NCBI GenBank assembly: GCA_020524525.2
Contig: CP129018.1
Location: 3,228,115-3,292,114 of the forward strand
Origin: Bacillus tianshenii
Lineage (GTDB): Bacteria; Bacillota; Bacilli; Bacillales; Bacillaceae_N
Reading direction: 5' to 3'
DNA length: 64,000 bases
The notes under the pieces are model-generated. The model saw nothing but the letters and a program-made list of their open reading frames with translations, ran no database searches and was not told where the DNA came from. A program made the translations under genes and the position numbers. Position 1 is the stretch's first letter, and each line of letters begins with the position of its first letter. Positions 36,709-46,400 of the stretch are shown here, piece after piece.

Positions 36709-36732
36709 TAGAGAGCTTCTTTCAGCTCTCTA
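36709..36732 (-). terminator. Terminator of the parMR operon
   Basis: TAGAGAGCT (36709-36717) / AGCTCTCTA (36724-36732), followed on the minus strand by TTTTTATC. Confidence 0.75.
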
Positions 36733-36743
36733 TACCCCTTATT

Positions 36744-37325
36744 CTAATTATTCATTTTTGAAAGGAAGCCACCAAGTAAGTCATCATCGTCTTCTTCATC
36801 TTCCTGCTCTTCTTGTGCTGCATGTAAATCTTCTTTTATTTCATCTAAGTTAAAGTTACTTAAATCATCCTCTAGCTCATCTGAGTGTTGTTGGATTTCT
36901 TCTGCCTGTTCTTCTTTCTCCTCATCTATATGGGAAGGCGTAGGGATATTTTCTTGAAGATATAGTGCTTCATCAATATCGGTTGTATTGCTGTTTAGAG
37001 AAGCTAGTAATGCTGTAGCTCGTATTGGGTCAGCTAATAATTGATGAAGAATGCTACCAATAAGTGCTTCTGAATGCTCATGCTTCAGCCAATTTCGCTG
37101 TGCTTTTGTCAGTTGCTGCGGCATTGGAATCGTTACTGTTTCTCTTTCTTTGGAGAGCGATTCACTAACTCCTTTGAGAACGAACTCTGCAATTTTACTT
37201 GAAAAGTTCCTTCTTTCCGTTTCTTTTAATCTTTGTAATTGCTTAATGAGGTGATCAGGCGTATCAGAGGGGATGCGAAATGTAATCGCTTGCCCCCGCT
37301 GAATGCCTTTACCTGATTGACTCAT
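36744..37325 (-). CDS. ParR-like DNA-binding adaptor of a ParM partition system
   Basis: 193 aa. N-terminal ribbon-helix-helix pattern: a beta strand (QAITFRIPSD) then two helices (TPDHLIKQLQRLKETERRNF, SSKIAEFVLKGVSESL). The middle is helical; the C-terminal third is extremely acidic (EEQEDEEDDDD) and ends in the hydrophobic LLGGFLSKMNN. In ParR proteins the RHH binds centromere repeats and the C-terminal tail docks on ParM filaments; the layout agrees, although this protein is longer than plasmid ParRs. It starts nine bases after the parM stop, with AGGGTGA overlapping that stop, so translation is coupled. Function is inferred from fold pattern and neighbour. Confidence 0.72.
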   Translation of the reverse strand: MSQSGKGIQRGQAITFRIPSDTPDHLIKQLQRLKETERRNFSSKIAEFVLKGVSESLSKERETVTIPMPQQLTKAQRNWLKHEHSEALIGSILHQLLADPIRATALLASLNSNTTDIDEALYLQENIPTPSHIDEEKEEQAEEIQQHSDELEDDLSNFNLDEIKEDLHAAQEEQEDEEDDDDLLGGFLSKMNN

Positions 37326-37334
37326 ACAATCACC

Positions 37335-38561
37335 CTATTTAGAAACAGAAGCTTGATGTTTTTGATGTTTGTTATGCTTCCCATTCTGCTGATTATGATT
37401 GTCGTTTTTGCGTTCCATTTCTTTTTGATTTTTTCTCGCGAAATCAGAAATCAATTTATAATAAGCATTTGCCATCATCCAGATGCTTTCCTTCTCATCT
37501 TCAAAGAAATCGATGTTAAAACCATCTAAGTTATTATTTAATGTTTTCAAGTAATCCTTCAAGACACTTGAACCACCGCCAACGAAATAGCAAATTTCTG
37601 TTTGAGAGTTTCTCTGCCAAACATTACGTAAATAGCGATACTGCTTTTTCGCTAATTCTAATAAAATACGATCCGTAATATCATGAACGCTTGTCCGGCT
37701 TCCTCTCACCATGATATGGTTCCGGTCATTCTTTCTTGTAATAATATCCACGACATCTCTACGACTATCTAATTCGACACCGTGTTTTGAACGAATTTCC
37801 TCACGAATGGCTTCTAATGATTCAGACACACCAAGGTTAAACCCTTGCGCTTTATCATCATCAACATTTCGGTTGCGAATGACCGCGATATCTGTTGATA
37901 GTCCACCGATATCTTGGATAAGAATGCGCTTATCGATTAAGTCTTTGTTAATGATGTTCAGGTCGTTATCCATGACAAGGTTGATATATGCTGCAAAACC
38001 CTCTGGATATATTTTGACTTCATCAAATTTAATGTTTACTTTCAATCCTTGATATTTCGGTGTAACAAGAAACTCAACCTGATGCACAGAACCTAGCAGC
38101 TGTGCCCGGTAGCCAACATCTTTTCCTTCTTTAACTTCTCTAAGTGGTAAGCCTGTTCCGAGCGTATAGTTCGCATCAATGATATTACTCATTTTTTTGA
38201 ACTCATGATTGTTACCTTCATTTACCGCGTCTAATGCAATAGAAGCAAATAACATAATGAGTGTTTGGTCCTCTTCAGATTTGCTGCTGCCAGGATCTAG
38301 TTCAGTTGAATTTGAACTCTTTGTTGCTAAGTTTCCGACACGATAGATTGCATTATTCTCTTGTAAAGCAGGTGAGTGAACACGGATATGTATGTTATCA
38401 AGTGGGTCCTTTTCATCTAAATCTTCAATTCCAATGACAGGTCGGTCCTCAATATCTCTTGCTACTACATTCGGTATGTACAAGTCAGAGTCTAACTTTC
38501 CAAACAATGCTTTAACGGCATCATTACCTACATCAATCGCTGCTATTCTAGAATTACTCAC
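37335..38561 (-). CDS. parM: ParM/StbA family actin-like ATPase
   Basis: 408 aa. Actin-fold motifs in order: phosphate-1 IAAIDVGNDAVKALFG (6-21), phosphate-2 ILIQDIGGLSTDIAVI (about 218), adenosine motif CYFVGGGSSVLKDYL (about 325). The tail (from about 375) is Asn/His/Lys/Gln-rich and looks disordered. Plasmid ParM polymerises to push DNA copies apart via ParR bound to parC. GTG 38561 has AAAGGA about ten bases upstream. It is unusual here because the neighbours are chromosomal genes and a parS site is nearby; cassette could be domesticated or an integrated plasmid relic. Confidence 0.9.
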   Translation of the reverse strand: MSNSRIAAIDVGNDAVKALFGKLDSDLYIPNVVARDIEDRPVIGIEDLDEKDPLDNIHIRVHSPALQENNAIYRVGNLATKSSNSTELDPGSSKSEEDQTLIMLFASIALDAVNEGNNHEFKKMSNIIDANYTLGTGLPLREVKEGKDVGYRAQLLGSVHQVEFLVTPKYQGLKVNIKFDEVKIYPEGFAAYINLVMDNDLNIINKDLIDKRILIQDIGGLSTDIAVIRNRNVDDDKAQGFNLGVSESLEAIREEIRSKHGVELDSRRDVVDIITRKNDRNHIMVRGSRTSVHDITDRILLELAKKQYRYLRNVWQRNSQTEICYFVGGGSSVLKDYLKTLNNNLDGFNIDFFEDEKESIWMMANAYYKLISDFARKNQKEMERKNDNHNQQNGKHNKHQKHQASVSK

Positions 38562-38654
38562 AATACATCATTCCTTTCTATATCGTACTCATCACAAGAT
38601 TCGTATCGCTTATCGATTTTTCGTATCAAAAAATAGAAAGGAATGACGCTTAGT

Positions 38655-38797
38655 TTTCGTTTACTTTTATGTACACTTGTTTTCATTTATGTATACATTT
38701 AAACGGTAATTGTACACCTCCTATAAAACCAGTAAGCGTACTCATTTGTTTACAAGTATACATCTTTGTATTCAATATGTTTTCTTGTTGTGTACTT
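38655..38797. repeat. Centromere-like (parC) repeat cluster upstream of parM
   Basis: Units on the plus strand: TCGTTTAC (38657-38664), TTATGTACAC (38667-38676), CATTTATGTATAC (38684-38696), ATTGTACAC (38709-38717), CATTTGTTTAC (38743-38753), AAGTATAC (38754-38761), TTGTTGTGTAC (38785-38795). They occupy the parM promoter region, as expected for a parC that is also the operator. Confidence 0.75.
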
Positions 38798-38825
38798 GTA
38801 ATCTTTTTTATATTCAATGGATTTT

Positions 38826-39413
38826 CTACCTAGAAACAAACCGATTTCCCTTTTCCCAAAAACGCCATGGATAATCTTTTGCCTCCCCACTGTTGGCAAT
38901 TCCAATCCGTGGGCCTGCTACAATCTCTTTAACTTCGCGTCCTTCGGCGATGTAGAGCGGACTTTCAGAGAAAGACCTTCCGTAATCACTTTTTGTAATG
39001 CCAAGCGCTTTTGTCAGCTTGCCTGGTCCGCTTGTAAGGTCTGTTTCTTTTTTATTCCTTCCTCGTCGCTCATACATTAGCTCAATCCCCATATGAGGTT
39101 CTACAGCTCGAATAAGCACAGCCTCTGGCTTGTCCACTCCTTCACTCACTACGTTTACTAAACAATGCGTATGCATGACATACGTATAGACATTGCCCGG
39201 CAATCCGAACATAATTTCAGTCCGCGCTGTCCGTCTATTGTTATAACTATGTGCAGCTCGATCCATCGGTCCTATATAAGCTTCTGTTTCTACAATCCAT
39301 CCTGAAGCTGTCCCCTCTTCTGTTTCTTTCACAAGAAGCTTCCCTAACAAGTCTTTCGCTAATTCAAGTGTAGGCTTTTCGAAATAGGATTGTTCTAACG
39401 GCTTTAAATCCAC
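38826..39413 (-). CDS. yxlJ: DNA-3-methyladenine glycosylase (AAG/MPG type)
   Basis: 195 aa. Removes alkylated purines from DNA. Seen: ETEAYIGPMDRAAHSY with catalytic Glu, NRRTARTEIMFG, GNVYTYVMHTHCLVNVV and RGRNKKETDLTSGPGKL. GTG 39413 preceded by GGAGGTGA. Same length as Bacillus YxlJ. Single gene. Confidence 0.93.
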   Translation of the reverse strand: MDLKPLEQSYFEKPTLELAKDLLGKLLVKETEEGTASGWIVETEAYIGPMDRAAHSYNNRRTARTEIMFGLPGNVYTYVMHTHCLVNVVSEGVDKPEAVLIRAVEPHMGIELMYERRGRNKKETDLTSGPGKLTKALGITKSDYGRSFSESPLYIAEGREVKEIVAGPRIGIANSGEAKDYPWRFWEKGNRFVSR

Positions 39414-39536
39414 AAGCTCACCTCCAAAAATCTCTCCAATAAAAATAAAACTGTATGAAAGTGATATACGTCACATCCAATTAAAGATTTTACCATTAAT
39501 ATTAGCTTAATAAGAGTGTTGAAAGGGTGAACAAAT

Positions 39537-39656
39537 ATGAGTAATAAGAATCATACGGATAGTAATTTAAAAGGGACATTAGTAAGTGTTTTTGTACTCG
39601 GCTTCATTATTCTTGCAATGTGGTTTGGTGCTTATGCACTTTATTTAACACGTTAA
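39537..39656 (+). CDS. ba3-type cytochrome oxidase small subunit (IIa-like), 39 aa
   Basis: Short ORF, ATG 39537 with AAAGGGTGA upstream. Polar N-terminus (MSNKNHTDSNLKG) then one membrane helix (LVSVFVLGFIILAMWFGAYALYL) and TR. Position directly before subunits II and I matches the subunit IIa of Thermus-type ba3 oxidase, which replaces a transmembrane helix missing from subunit II. Confidence 0.8.
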   Translation: MSNKNHTDSNLKGTLVSVFVLGFIILAMWFGAYALYLTR

Positions 39657-39688
39657 ACGCATTTCATTAAATAGAAAAAGGTGATTTT

Positions 39689-40162
39689 ATGCATTTCCAT
39701 AAATATGAAAAAATCTGGTTAACTTTCGGTATTTTTTCATTGGTTTTATTTTTAAGTATTGTTGGCGTTAGTGCCTTTGCCTTTGACCACCATCCATCTG
39801 GTGGCCTCGAAACAATTGATCCTGAGAAAGTGGCCCAAACACCTCCTTTTGATAATCCAGGAGTTAAAAAGATTGATGAAGACACCTATGAAGTGGCAAT
39901 TGTCGCTCTAACATTCGGCTACAAACCTAACAAAATTGAAGTTCCTGTAGGTAAAAAAGTCATTTTCAAAGTAACGAGCCCGGATGTTACTCACAGCTTT
40001 TCGATCGTTAATACAAATGTAAATATGATGGTTGTGCCCGGCCAAGTCAACACAAAAAGCTATACCTTTAAAGAGCCCGGAAATTATTTAATTATCTGTA
40101 ATGAATACTGTGGTACAGGGCATGAATTTATGAAAACCGCAATTGAGGTGGTTGAGGAATGA
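39689..40162 (+). CDS. cbaB: Cytochrome c oxidase subunit II, ba3 type
   Basis: 157 aa: one N-terminal membrane helix, then a cupredoxin CuA domain with DVTHSFSI (His ligand) and CNEYCGTGHEFM (both Cys, Glu, His, Met). Accepts electrons from cytochrome c. Single helix fits the B-type oxidases. Overlaps the next gene as ATGA. Confidence 0.92.
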   Translation: MHFHKYEKIWLTFGIFSLVLFLSIVGVSAFAFDHHPSGGLETIDPEKVAQTPPFDNPGVKKIDEDTYEVAIVALTFGYKPNKIEVPVGKKVIFKVTSPDVTHSFSIVNTNVNMMVVPGQVNTKSYTFKEPGNYLIICNEYCGTGHEFMKTAIEVVEE

Positions 40163-41820
40163 AAACAATAATTGGTGTACATGACCGAAGATTAGCACTA
40201 TCACATATTGGCGTCGCCTATATTGCCTTTTTAATTGGTACGTTTTGCGGGTTACTCCAAGTATTTATAAGAAATGATGCCTTGGAGCTGCCAGCTTGGC
40301 TTAATTATTATCAAATCCTGACTGCTCATGGCGTTTTACTTGCACTTGTTTTTACAACCTATTTTATCTTTGGATTCTTAATCTCTGGTATGAGCAAAAC
40401 ATTAGGAGACTTCGGACCAAAGGTGCGTTTATTTTCATGGATTGGTTTTTATGTCACAACGCTTGGTACAGTATTAACTACAATTATGATTGTATCCGGT
40501 GAAGCTTCTGTTTTATATACATTTTATGCTCCATTGCAAGCAAGTGGCTGGTACTATGTCGGCTTAGCCTTGTTTGTTGTTGGTACTTGGATTTGTGGAT
40601 TTGCTTTAATCGGCCATTATATGACGTGGAAGAAAAAGAATCCAAAACAAATTAGTCCATTGTTTGCGTTCATGACTGTCGCAACCATTATTCTTTGGGT
40701 AATTGCCTGCCTTGGTGTAGTTGCAACTGTTTTGTTCCAGTTTATCCCTTGGGCGTTTGGCTGGGTTGATACCATCAATGTGGAACTGAGCCGTTCACTC
40801 TTTTGGTATTTCGGTCATCCACTTGTGTACTTTTGGCTGCTTCCTGCTTATATGGCATGGTATGTCGTCATTCCGAAAATCGTTGGCGGAAAAGTGTTTA
40901 GTGATTCACTTGCACGACTATCATTTATTTTGTTTATCCTATTCTCGATTCCTGTTGGCTTCCACCACCAGCTCGTTGAACCTGGGATTGCAAGCTTTTG
41001 GAAGTTCCTGCAAACATCCTTAACATTTATGGTAATTATCCCTTCATTAATGACTGCTTTTTCAATCTTTGCTACTTTTGAGCTTGCAGGAAGAGCGAAA
41101 GGCGCGAAAGGATTATTCGGTTGGTTTTTCAAGCTGCCGTGGAGAGATGTTCGTTTTACTTCTATCTTTATTGCAATGCTTTTCTTCATTCCAGGTGGAG
41201 CAGGCGGAATCATTAATGCAAGCTTTCAGCTAAATGAAGTCATTCATAACACACTTTGGGTTGTTGGTCACTTCCATATCACAGTTGGGACACCTGTCGC
41301 CATGACGTTCATGGGCTTAACATTCTGGTTGGTTCCTTACTTAACAGGACGAACAATGACGAAAACAATGCAAAAGCTTGCATTTATTCAAATTATAACG
41401 TGGTCAATCGGGATGTTATTAATGTCCACATCACAGCACATTTTAGGCTTATTAGGTGCACCAAGACGTACAGCATATTCTGCTTATAACGACCATCCAG
41501 CTGCTTTAGAATGGTTTAACGGAATTCTTTCAAACCACGTCACAATGGCGATTGGCGGTTCAATTCTTTTCTTATCAGCTATGCTGTTAATTTACATTGT
41601 TGTCTATTCTTACTTCTTAGCACCAAAAGTTATAAAACTAGAAGATCAAGTCGAGTTCCCGCTTGCTGACAGCGACACTGAAGCTACACCTAAGTTCTTA
41701 GAGAACTGGTGGATTTGGATTGGCATTTCATTTGTACTAATTGCAATCGCTTATACAATTCCATTATCAGATATGATTCAACATGCACCACCAGGGTCAA
41801 AAGGATTTAGAACATGGTAG
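40159..41820 (+). CDS. cbaA: Cytochrome c oxidase subunit I, b(a/o)3 type
   Basis: 553 aa, about 13 membrane segments. Haem and CuB ligands visible: TAHGVLLAL, FGHPLVYFWLLPAYM, FHHQLVEPG, VVGHFHITVG. It lacks the D-channel motifs of A-type oxidases, consistent with a B-family proton pump. Reduces O2 to water. Start overlaps the cbaB stop, giving coupled synthesis of I and II. Confidence 0.93.
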   Translation: MKTIIGVHDRRLALSHIGVAYIAFLIGTFCGLLQVFIRNDALELPAWLNYYQILTAHGVLLALVFTTYFIFGFLISGMSKTLGDFGPKVRLFSWIGFYVTTLGTVLTTIMIVSGEASVLYTFYAPLQASGWYYVGLALFVVGTWICGFALIGHYMTWKKKNPKQISPLFAFMTVATIILWVIACLGVVATVLFQFIPWAFGWVDTINVELSRSLFWYFGHPLVYFWLLPAYMAWYVVIPKIVGGKVFSDSLARLSFILFILFSIPVGFHHQLVEPGIASFWKFLQTSLTFMVIIPSLMTAFSIFATFELAGRAKGAKGLFGWFFKLPWRDVRFTSIFIAMLFFIPGGAGGIINASFQLNEVIHNTLWVVGHFHITVGTPVAMTFMGLTFWLVPYLTGRTMTKTMQKLAFIQIITWSIGMLLMSTSQHILGLLGAPRRTAYSAYNDHPAALEWFNGILSNHVTMAIGGSILFLSAMLLIYIVVYSYFLAPKVIKLEDQVEFPLADSDTEATPKFLENWWIWIGISFVLIAIAYTIPLSDMIQHAPPGSKGFRTW

Positions 41821-41833
41821 GAGATGAGGAGAT

Positions 41834-41920
41834 ATGGGGTTTACTGTAACTTTTGCTTTAATCATTGTTAGTATGCTATTAACTATCATGTTAGTAGAGC
41901 TTAATACTACAGAAGAATAA
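41834..41920 (+). CDS. Tiny membrane protein (28 aa) of the ba3 oxidase operon
   Basis: ATG 41834 with GAGGAG seven bases upstream, coding MGFTVTFALIIVSMLLTIML then VELNTTEE. One membrane helix. It starts 13 bp after cbaA and is closed by the operon terminator, so it is probably an extra small oxidase subunit or assembly peptide. Confidence 0.65.
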   Translation: MGFTVTFALIIVSMLLTIMLVELNTTEE

Positions 41921-41930
41921 TAACGATTAA

Positions 41931-41964
41931 AAAACCGAGGGCTTAATTTTAGCTCTCGGTTTTT
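41931..41964. terminator. Bidirectional terminator (ba3 operon / gltD)
   Basis: AAAACCGAGGGCT (41931-41943) pairs with AGCTCTCGGTTTT (41951-41963), one wobble; T-runs on both sides. Confidence 0.8.
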
Positions 41965-41972
41965 AATCATGC

Positions 41973-43460
41973 CTAAGGCAGTTCAGTTGTTCCCATTAAA
42001 TAGCGGTCACACTCTCTAGCAGCTTCTCTTCCCTCATTGATTGCCCAAACAATTAAGCTTTGTCCTCGACGCATATCACCTGCTGCAAACACACCTTCGA
42101 CATTTGTTTTATACTTTCCGTACTCTGCTTTTACAGTGGAACGCTCCCCTGTTTTAACACCGAGCTGTTGAATAAGTTCTTGTTCAGGCCCGCTGAATCC
42201 AATTGCGAGCAGAATGAGATCCGCTGGCCATACTTTTTCTGTACCTGGGATCTCCTCACGTAGTCGATTCCCATCTTCATCTATTGTTAGCTTGACACCT
42301 ATTGTATGGACTTCTTTCACATGTCCATTTCCATCGCCGACAAACTTTTTTGTCATCACAGCATATGCACGCGGGTCATCACCGAATACCGCAGCCGCTT
42401 CCTTCTGACCATATCCAACACGGTGAATGATCGGCCATTGCGGCCAAGGATTATTTTCAACATCTCTAACAGATGTTTTCTTATCATAGATATCAAATTG
42501 CGTTAAGCTTTTGCAATTATGTCTAATAGAAGTGGCAATACAATCCGTCCCTGTATCTCCGCCTCCGATCACAATGACATCCTTATCCCTTGCAGAGAGA
42601 TAATTGCCATCTTCTAGGTTCGAATCTAACAAACTCTTCGTATTCGCATGCAGAAAATCCATCGCATAATGAATCCCTTTCAGCTCCCGACCTTCTACTT
42701 CTAAGTCACGATGGACGGTTGCCCCTCCGCATAACACACTTGCATCAAATTCTTCCTGAAGCTTTTCTGACGGGTAATCCTTGCCTACCTCTGTATTGGT
42801 AACAAACTCAATTCCTTCTTCCTCTAAAATATCAACACGCCGTTTTACGATATCATATGAAAGCTTCATCTCTGGAATCCCGTATGTTAACAAACCACCA
42901 ACTCGGTCATTGCGTTCAAATACAGTAACTTTGTGTCCAGCCTTATTAAGCTGAGCTGCTGCTGCAAGCCCTGCAGGTCCCGACCCAATAACAGCTACTT
43001 TTTTGCCTGTACGGCTTTTCGGCGGTTCGGGCACAACCCAGCCTTCTTCAAAGCCTTTTTCAATAATGGAGCGTTCAACGGCCTGGATCGCCACAGGTGG
43101 TTCGTTAATTCCTAACACACACGCTCCTTCACACGGTGCAGGACATGCGATGCCTGTGAATTCAGGAAAATTATTTCGTTCATGCTCCTTCTTCAACGCT
43201 TCTTTCCATTGCCCCCGGTAAACAAGGTCGTTCCACTCTGGAATTAAGTGATTTACCGGACATCCTGTTGTGCCTCCGCTCAATTCCATTCCTGAATGAC
43301 AGGTCGGCACACCGCAGTCCATACAGCGTGCCCCTTGCAATTGTACCTCTTCTTCTGACATCGGAAGAGTATAGTCTTCCCAGTCAACTGTCCGTTCTGA
43401 AGGGTCACGTTCATGTCTTGGCTGGCGTTGATATTCCATAAATCCAGTTGGCTTTCCCAT
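41973..43460 (-). CDS. gltD: Glutamate synthase (NADPH) small subunit
   Basis: 495 aa. N-terminal Fe-S Cys cluster ([14 protein letters not shown]), FAD motif [20 protein letters not shown] motif [12 protein letters not shown]-terminal FAD motif [18 protein letters not shown]. Feeds electrons to the large subunit. Lies 19 bp downstream of gltB, one operon (named gltB in B. subtilis nomenclature). Confidence 0.96.
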   Translation of the reverse strand: MGKPTGFMEYQRQPRHERDPSERTVDWEDYTLPMSEEEVQLQGARCMDCGVPTCHSGMELSGGTTGCPVNHLIPEWNDLVYRGQWKEALKKEHERNNFPEFTGIACPAPCEGACVLGINEPPVAIQAVERSIIEKGFEEGWVVPEPPKSRTGKKVAVIGSGPAGLAAAAQLNKAGHKVTVFERNDRVGGLLTYGIPEMKLSYDIVKRRVDILEEEGIEFVTNTEVGKDYPSEKLQEEFDASVLCGGATVHRDLEVEGRELKGIHYAMDFLHANTKSLLDSNLEDGNYLSARDKDVIVIGGGDTGTDCIATSIRHNCKSLTQFDIYDKKTSVRDVENNPWPQWPIIHRVGYGQKEAAAVFGDDPRAYAVMTKKFVGDGNGHVKEVHTIGVKLTIDEDGNRLREEIPGTEKVWPADLILLAIGFSGPEQELIQQLGVKTGERSTVKAEYGKYKTNVEGVFAAGDMRRGQSLIVWAINEGREAARECDRYLMGTTELP

Positions 43461-43479
43461 CGTATCCCCTCCTTTTAAT

Positions 43480-46400
43480 TTAAGCTTTCACCGCTTTTTT
43501 GCTTTCTTCAAATGCTGTCATTTCTGCTTCAAATTTATTAAGACCGCTTTCTTTCAATTCGTTAATTCGTTCATTCATTTCAAGATATGCTATCGGGATC
43601 ACACGAACAAATTTCGGAATGAAAGCCTCCCAATTTTCTAAGATCCTCTTACCGTTTGCACTTCCCGTATAGTGCACATACCTTTCAATCATTTCCTGCA
43701 ATGCTTGTATTTCTTTCTCATCTGATAATGCTTGAAGGTGAACGAGCTCCTTGTTGCACTTTGTTTCAAAAGGCTCGTCCGAATCATTCAGAACATAAGC
43801 AACTCCACCAGACATCCCTGCAGCAAAGTTTCTGCCTGTTGAACCTAAGATAACGACTTTTCCGCCTGTCATGTATTCACATCCATGGTCGCCGATGCTT
43901 TCGACAACGACATTCGCACCACTGTTACGCACACAAAAGCGTTCGCCCGCTGCGCCGTAAATATAAGCTTCTCCAGACGCTGCACCGTACAAGGAAACAT
44001 TTCCGATCACCGTATTCGTTTCTGGGACGAAGGTAGACTTAGGCGATGAGTGTACAATGATTTTGCCGCCTGATAACCCTTTTCCTACATAATCATTGGC
44101 ATCTCCTATAAGTCTTAGTGTCATTCCCCGCGGAATAAATGCACCAAAGCTTTGACCTGCCGAGCCTCTAAAGGTTAAGCGAATCGTATCTTCAGGTAAC
44201 CCTTCCGCTCCATATCGTCTTGTAATTTCACTACCGAGAATAGTTCCTGTTACCCGGTTGATGTTTCGAATCGAAGTTGTCGCTTCAACTGGTTCTTTGT
44301 TTTCGATTGCTTTCTTACACAATGGGATTAATTCCTGTGTATCTAACTTCTCATCGAGTTGATGATCTTGTTCGATCATTGCATATTTACCAACCGTTTC
44401 AGGAACTTCAGGCTGATGAAGAAGCGCTGATAAATCAATCCCTTTTGCTTTCCAATGGTTAATCGCTGTATTTGCTTCTAAGACATCCGTTCTTCCGATC
44501 ATTTCATTTATTGTTCTAAACCCTAACTCAGCCATCAGCTCTCTCGCTTCAGCTGCAATAAAACGCATGAAATTCGCTACATGCTCAGGATCACCGGTAA
44601 ATTTCTTTCTCAACTCAGGATTTTGCGTCGCCACACCCACAGGACACGTATCAAGATGACATACGCGCATCATAACGCATCCGAGGACAACAAGGGGTGC
44701 TGTTGAAAAACCATATTCCTCAGCCCCAAGTAATGTTGCGATCACAATATCTCGTCCCGTCATCATTTTTCCATCTGTTTCTACGACAATTCGATCACGA
44801 AGATGATCCAGTACAAGTGTCTGATGCGTTTCAGCTAAACCAATTTCCCAAGGCAGTCCTGTATGCTTAATACTCGTCCGCGGAGCAGCACCTGTTCCCC
44901 CGTCATAACCGCTAATTAAGACGAGATCTGCTCTTCCTTTTGCTACACCTGCAGCAATTGTTCCTACACCTACTGCAGAGACTAGCTTAACACTGATCCG
45001 TGCTTTTGGATTCGCGTTTTTCAAATTATGAATCAGTTCCGCAAGGTCTTCGATTGAATAAATATCATGATGCGGCGGTGGAGAAATCAATTCCACACCT
45101 GTTGTTGAGCCTCTGACTTCTGCAATCCACGGATACACCTTTTTCCCTGGCAGGTGCCCACCTTCTCCAGGCTTTGCACCTTGGGCAATTTTAATCTGAA
45201 TTTCATCGGCGTTCACAAGGTAATGACTTGTTACCCCGAATCGTCCAGAAGCAATTTGTTTAATCGAGCTTCGGCGTGAGTCACCATTTTCATCAGGGGT
45301 AAAACGTGCCGGGTCTTCTCCACCTTCGCCTGTATTACTGCTCCCGCCTATTCGGTTCATCGCCACAGCAAGTGCTTCATGAGCTTCTTGGCTGATTGAA
45401 CCATATGACATCGCCCCAGTCTTGAACCTCTTGCAAATCTCCTCAACAGACTCCACTTCTTCTAATGGGACAGGCTCACGTTTTTTAAAGGAGAGCAGGC
45501 CGCGAAGAGATTGTAAATTATTTTTCTCATCTGTCAGTAGCTTTGAATATTGCTTAAATAGCTCATAATCATTTGAACGACAAGCATGCTGAAGCATATG
45601 AATGGTTTGCGGATTGTACTGGTGATCTTCACCATCCTCGCGATATTGGAACTCATCGCCTGAATCTAATGCTTTTTCAACGCTTCTCCCTTTACTGAAT
45701 GCTCTGCTGTGCCTCATGAGCACTTCCTTCTCAATAATATCTAAGCCGATCCCGCCTAGCCTTGAAGCCGTTCTCGTAAAATATCGTTCAATAACATCTG
45801 AGTGGATCCCAACCGCTTCAAAAATTTGTGCACCGCGGTAGCTTTGGAACGTGGAAATCCCCATTTTCGATAAAATCTTTAAGACACCTTTTGTTGCTGC
45901 CTTAATATATTTCTCCACTGCTTCTTCAAGCGAAGTGACAGGTAAATCATTCTTTTCAAGCAGATCCCCTAATGAATCAAATGCTAAGTAAGGGTTGATC
46001 GCTTCTGCTCCATATCCAATCAACGCTGCAAAATGATGGACCTCGCGTGGTTCAGCTGACTCAATCAGAATGCTTACCTTTGTTCTTGTCCTGCTTCTAA
46101 TCAAATGATGATGTAAGCCTGAGACAGCAAGCAAGGCTGGAATCGCCGCATACTCTGCATCGACTCCACGATCAGATAAGATTAATAGCGTTGTACCTTC
46201 TTCAATTGCTTGCTCAGCTTGTTCAAACAGCCGTTCCAATGCTTGTTCCATTGCACCTGGTTCTGTCGCCTTGAATAAGATTGACAGCGTTGTAGAAGTT
46301 AACCCATCAACGCTTTGCTGACGCAGTTTCTCAAGCTGAGAGTTTGTAAGGATCGGTGTTTCTAAGCGGATATGCCGGCAGCACTCTGGTCCTGGCTGTA

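Noticed and set aside
38581-38650. TATCG-rich inverted sequences just upstream of parM considered as a separate operator
   Set aside because: TCGTATCGCTTATCGA pattern differs from the flanking repeats and is not found elsewhere in the cassette; insufficient support.
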